Positions 62,029-64,000 of a stretch of 64,000 bases of DNA are shown here, in pieces (positions within the stretch are counted from its first letter, which is position 1; every line of letters begins with the position of its first letter). Origin of the DNA: Eutrigla gurnardus (taxonomy: Eukaryota; Chordata; Actinopteri; Perciformes; Triglidae); the NCBI GenBank assembly GCA_963514095.1, contig OY741271.1, forward strand, positions 16,651,272 through 16,715,271, written 5' to 3'. The notes under the pieces were generated by a model. The model was given only the letters and a program-made list of their open reading frames with translations. It had not been told where the DNA came from and did no database searches. Made by a program: the position numbers and the translations under genes.

Positions 62029-62958
62029 AATTAAGAATCGCGATTCATAAGATTTAACGCATTTATATCAATTATTGGTGAAGCCAAAGTGATTCAGTCT
62101 ATTCATTTATTTTAGCAGATCGATTTAATTGAATCGGTAGGACTGACAATCGATTCATCGATGCATCGCATGAATGGTTACACTACTACATCCCATGCAT
62201 TTTTGTGTGTTCTTTTATATCCACTGCTGATGCTATGAAATATGCTATCACTTCCTGCAGACGTATCACTGAAGAACTCGTTAAAGTTGTTTTTACGTTT
62301 GGAGTCCTGCGCTTCACCCTCAAGACTTTCTATTTGGTGTTTTAATTTCTGTGTGCACAGGCCCTGCGTTCTCATGCCCTTTTATGGGGCTTGGCAGGGT
62401 GTTTACCTTTTTCTAATTAGGATCAACTGGCACACCCCGTCAATTTACAAGGGAAGTGGGAGTCATCATTATAAGAATGCAGTTGAAAACAATACTGCAA
62501 TTTAAGAAGGCGTCATCCAAATCTGTGGCTCGACACAATCTGGTGTGTGCTTTGCTTTTCCAAATCTTATCCAATCCATTTAATCTACCACAGGTAACAG
62601 ACTCCAATCAATGTATAGAAAAACATCTCAAAGATGCTCAAGAGAAATGCAAGGCACCTGAGCTAAATTTCAGTGTCACGGCAAAGGTTTTCGTTTGAAT
62701 GCATTTACAAAATATTCTACAATCCTTTTTTCATATTGTCATTATTGGTTATTGAGTGTAGAATTTAAACCATTTTATAACAAATATGAAAAAAAGGGAA
62801 GAAGGGGCCTGAGTACATTTTGAATGCATTGTACACAGTTTAGAGGATTTTTGCATACTGATTTGTGTATGCTCCTTCAACCATCAGGCATTTCCGACAC
62901 CTCACACACTCCCAACCTCACAGTTCACATCTGATCTGTGAACAGTAGGCTGACTACC
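62029..62958 (+). repeat. Upstream flank of the second T1R copy
   Basis: Matches 48064-48971 nearly base for base, including the TE fragment at its left edge. It has a ~22-bp extra segment (TTATCCAATCCATTTAATCT and two more bases) near 62567 relative to copy 1. The shared promoter-proximal sequence implies both copies may be expressed alike. No TATA box was assigned. Confidence 0.85.
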
Positions 62959-64000
62959 ATGATGAAACAAATCCTGGTTTCTCTGTGTCTACTGGGAACT
63001 TCTCTACATGCCCTGGCTCAATTCGCTCTCCCAGCCTCAGAGTTTCAGCTGGAAGGAGATTATATGTTAGGTGGACTTTTTGATATTCACCACGACAGTG
63101 AACCTGCTTATCAGGACAGACCAGAAGCCATCGACTGCTCCAGGTGAGTCCAACAATAAAGCTTAAAGGATAGCTTCTGAATTTAAAAATAATGAATGCC
63201 TGGTATAACAGATGACAGATTACAAAGTATCAAGTCTGCATTATTGACCCTGGGCCCTAAATATTAAACTAATTATCACATTCTCTCGTTTTTACTTCCT
63301 CTGTCCACAGTAAACCCTTAATTCTATCAAGTTACCGGAGGTTTCAGGTGATGAGATTCTCTGTGGAGGAGATCAATAACTCGACCAACCTCCTGCCCAA
63401 TGTATCTCTTGGCTATGAGATGTTTGATCACTGCTCAGATACACTAAACTTTCCAGGCATTTTGAAGCTCCTCTCAGTGAATGGCTTGATCCATCCTTGG
63501 GCTGAACCAAACAAGGATTGGTCCAAAGTGGTAGCGATAGTCGGCCCTTATACAAGCACTCAGGCCCTGACTGTAGCCCCACTGTTCATGGTGGATCTCA
63601 TTCCTATGGTAAATGGTAATCAAGTATAAACAGTTTTGGATATATTAATTAAAGAAATTACAACAGCTTCAAATTGCAATAATGTGTGACTAAAATAATG
63701 TCAATGTCATTATTTTCTCTTAACAGGTCAGTTACGGAGCTGCTAGTTCGGTCTTCTCAAGAAAACTGCAATTTCCCTCTTTTCTACGAACAGTTCACTC
63801 CAATAAAGACGTCATAGAAGTGATTGTTAACATCGTGCAGCACTTCAACTGGCGCTGGGTCGCTTTCCTTAACATTGATGATGCTTATGGCAGAGATGGT
63901 CAGGAGTTGTTCATAAAAAGGATTAAGGATACAGAAATCTGCCTGGCGTACACTAAAGGTCTCAATCAATTTACAGATCACTACCAAATATTCAAACAGA
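62959..64000 (+). CDS. Second T1R family taste receptor, 5' part (truncated by window)
   Basis: Tandem duplicate of the gene at 48972. Exons: 62959-63143, 63311-63608 and 63727 onward, running past the window end; same splice sites and phases. The visible 757 coding bases are open. Signal peptide MMKQILVSLCLLGTSLHALA, then the start of the Venus-flytrap domain. Relative to copy 1 I count 15 coding differences, of which 12 change the residue, for example Y8S, C22F, D27E and K45E in exon 1, an R-to-W and an S-to-I change in exon 2, and Q-to-H, T-to-I and S-to-Y in exon 3. Whether the remaining exons are intact cannot be seen. Subtype uncertainty is as for copy 1. Confidence 0.85.

Overview
This is vertebrate nuclear DNA, almost certainly from a ray-finned (teleost, probably percomorph) fish. 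The genes are split by GT-AG introns, the proteins are close relatives of human ones, dinucleotide microsatellites are abundant, and there are teleost-type repeats (a Tc1 element with long inverted repeats, small TIR elements, a SINE/LINE 3' tail). I saw no bacterial, viral, CRISPR or tRNA/rRNA signal.

Layout. (1) 67-2068 (+): last five coding exons of tprg1l (Mover). (2) 4221-15815 (-): complete 12-coding-exon wrap73, tail to tail with tprg1l. (3) 18925-37334 (+): tp73, head to head with wrap73; 13 coding exons encode a 670-aa TAp73-alpha-type protein, and an internal exon at 24801 may start a delta-N isoform. (4) 40500-47350 (+): rer1, a six-coding-exon Golgi-to-ER retrieval receptor with one GC-AG intron. 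(5) 48972-53643 (+): intact six-exon taste receptor type 1 (T1R) class C GPCR. (6) 56341-62006: nested transposon block. It comprises a 5.7-kb TTAA-flanked element with long inverted arms built partly of a 23-bp minisatellite, carrying two smaller TIR elements and a 1.6-kb Tc1 element with a frameshifted transposase. (7) 62959-64000 (+): first part of a second T1R gene, a recent tandem copy of the first, running off the window.

The tprg1l-wrap73-tp73 block matches the gene order of human 1p36.3, and rer1 is also a 1p36 gene, so the first 47 kb is ancient conserved synteny. The accessory part is the T1R tandem duplication and the transposon block at its junction. The genes do not form one pathway: tprg1l is presynaptic, wrap73 centrosomal, tp73 a p53-family transcription factor, rer1 an early-secretory sorting receptor, and the T1Rs chemosensory.

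Exon boundaries were read by hand from splice consensus, codon phase and remembered family similarity. UTR ends and promoter calls are inferences. I found no convincingly new biological system. The most interesting items are the transposon block at the T1R junction, the candidate delta-Np73 exon, the TG-repeat splice acceptor in tp73, and the amino-acid-changing bias between the T1R copies.
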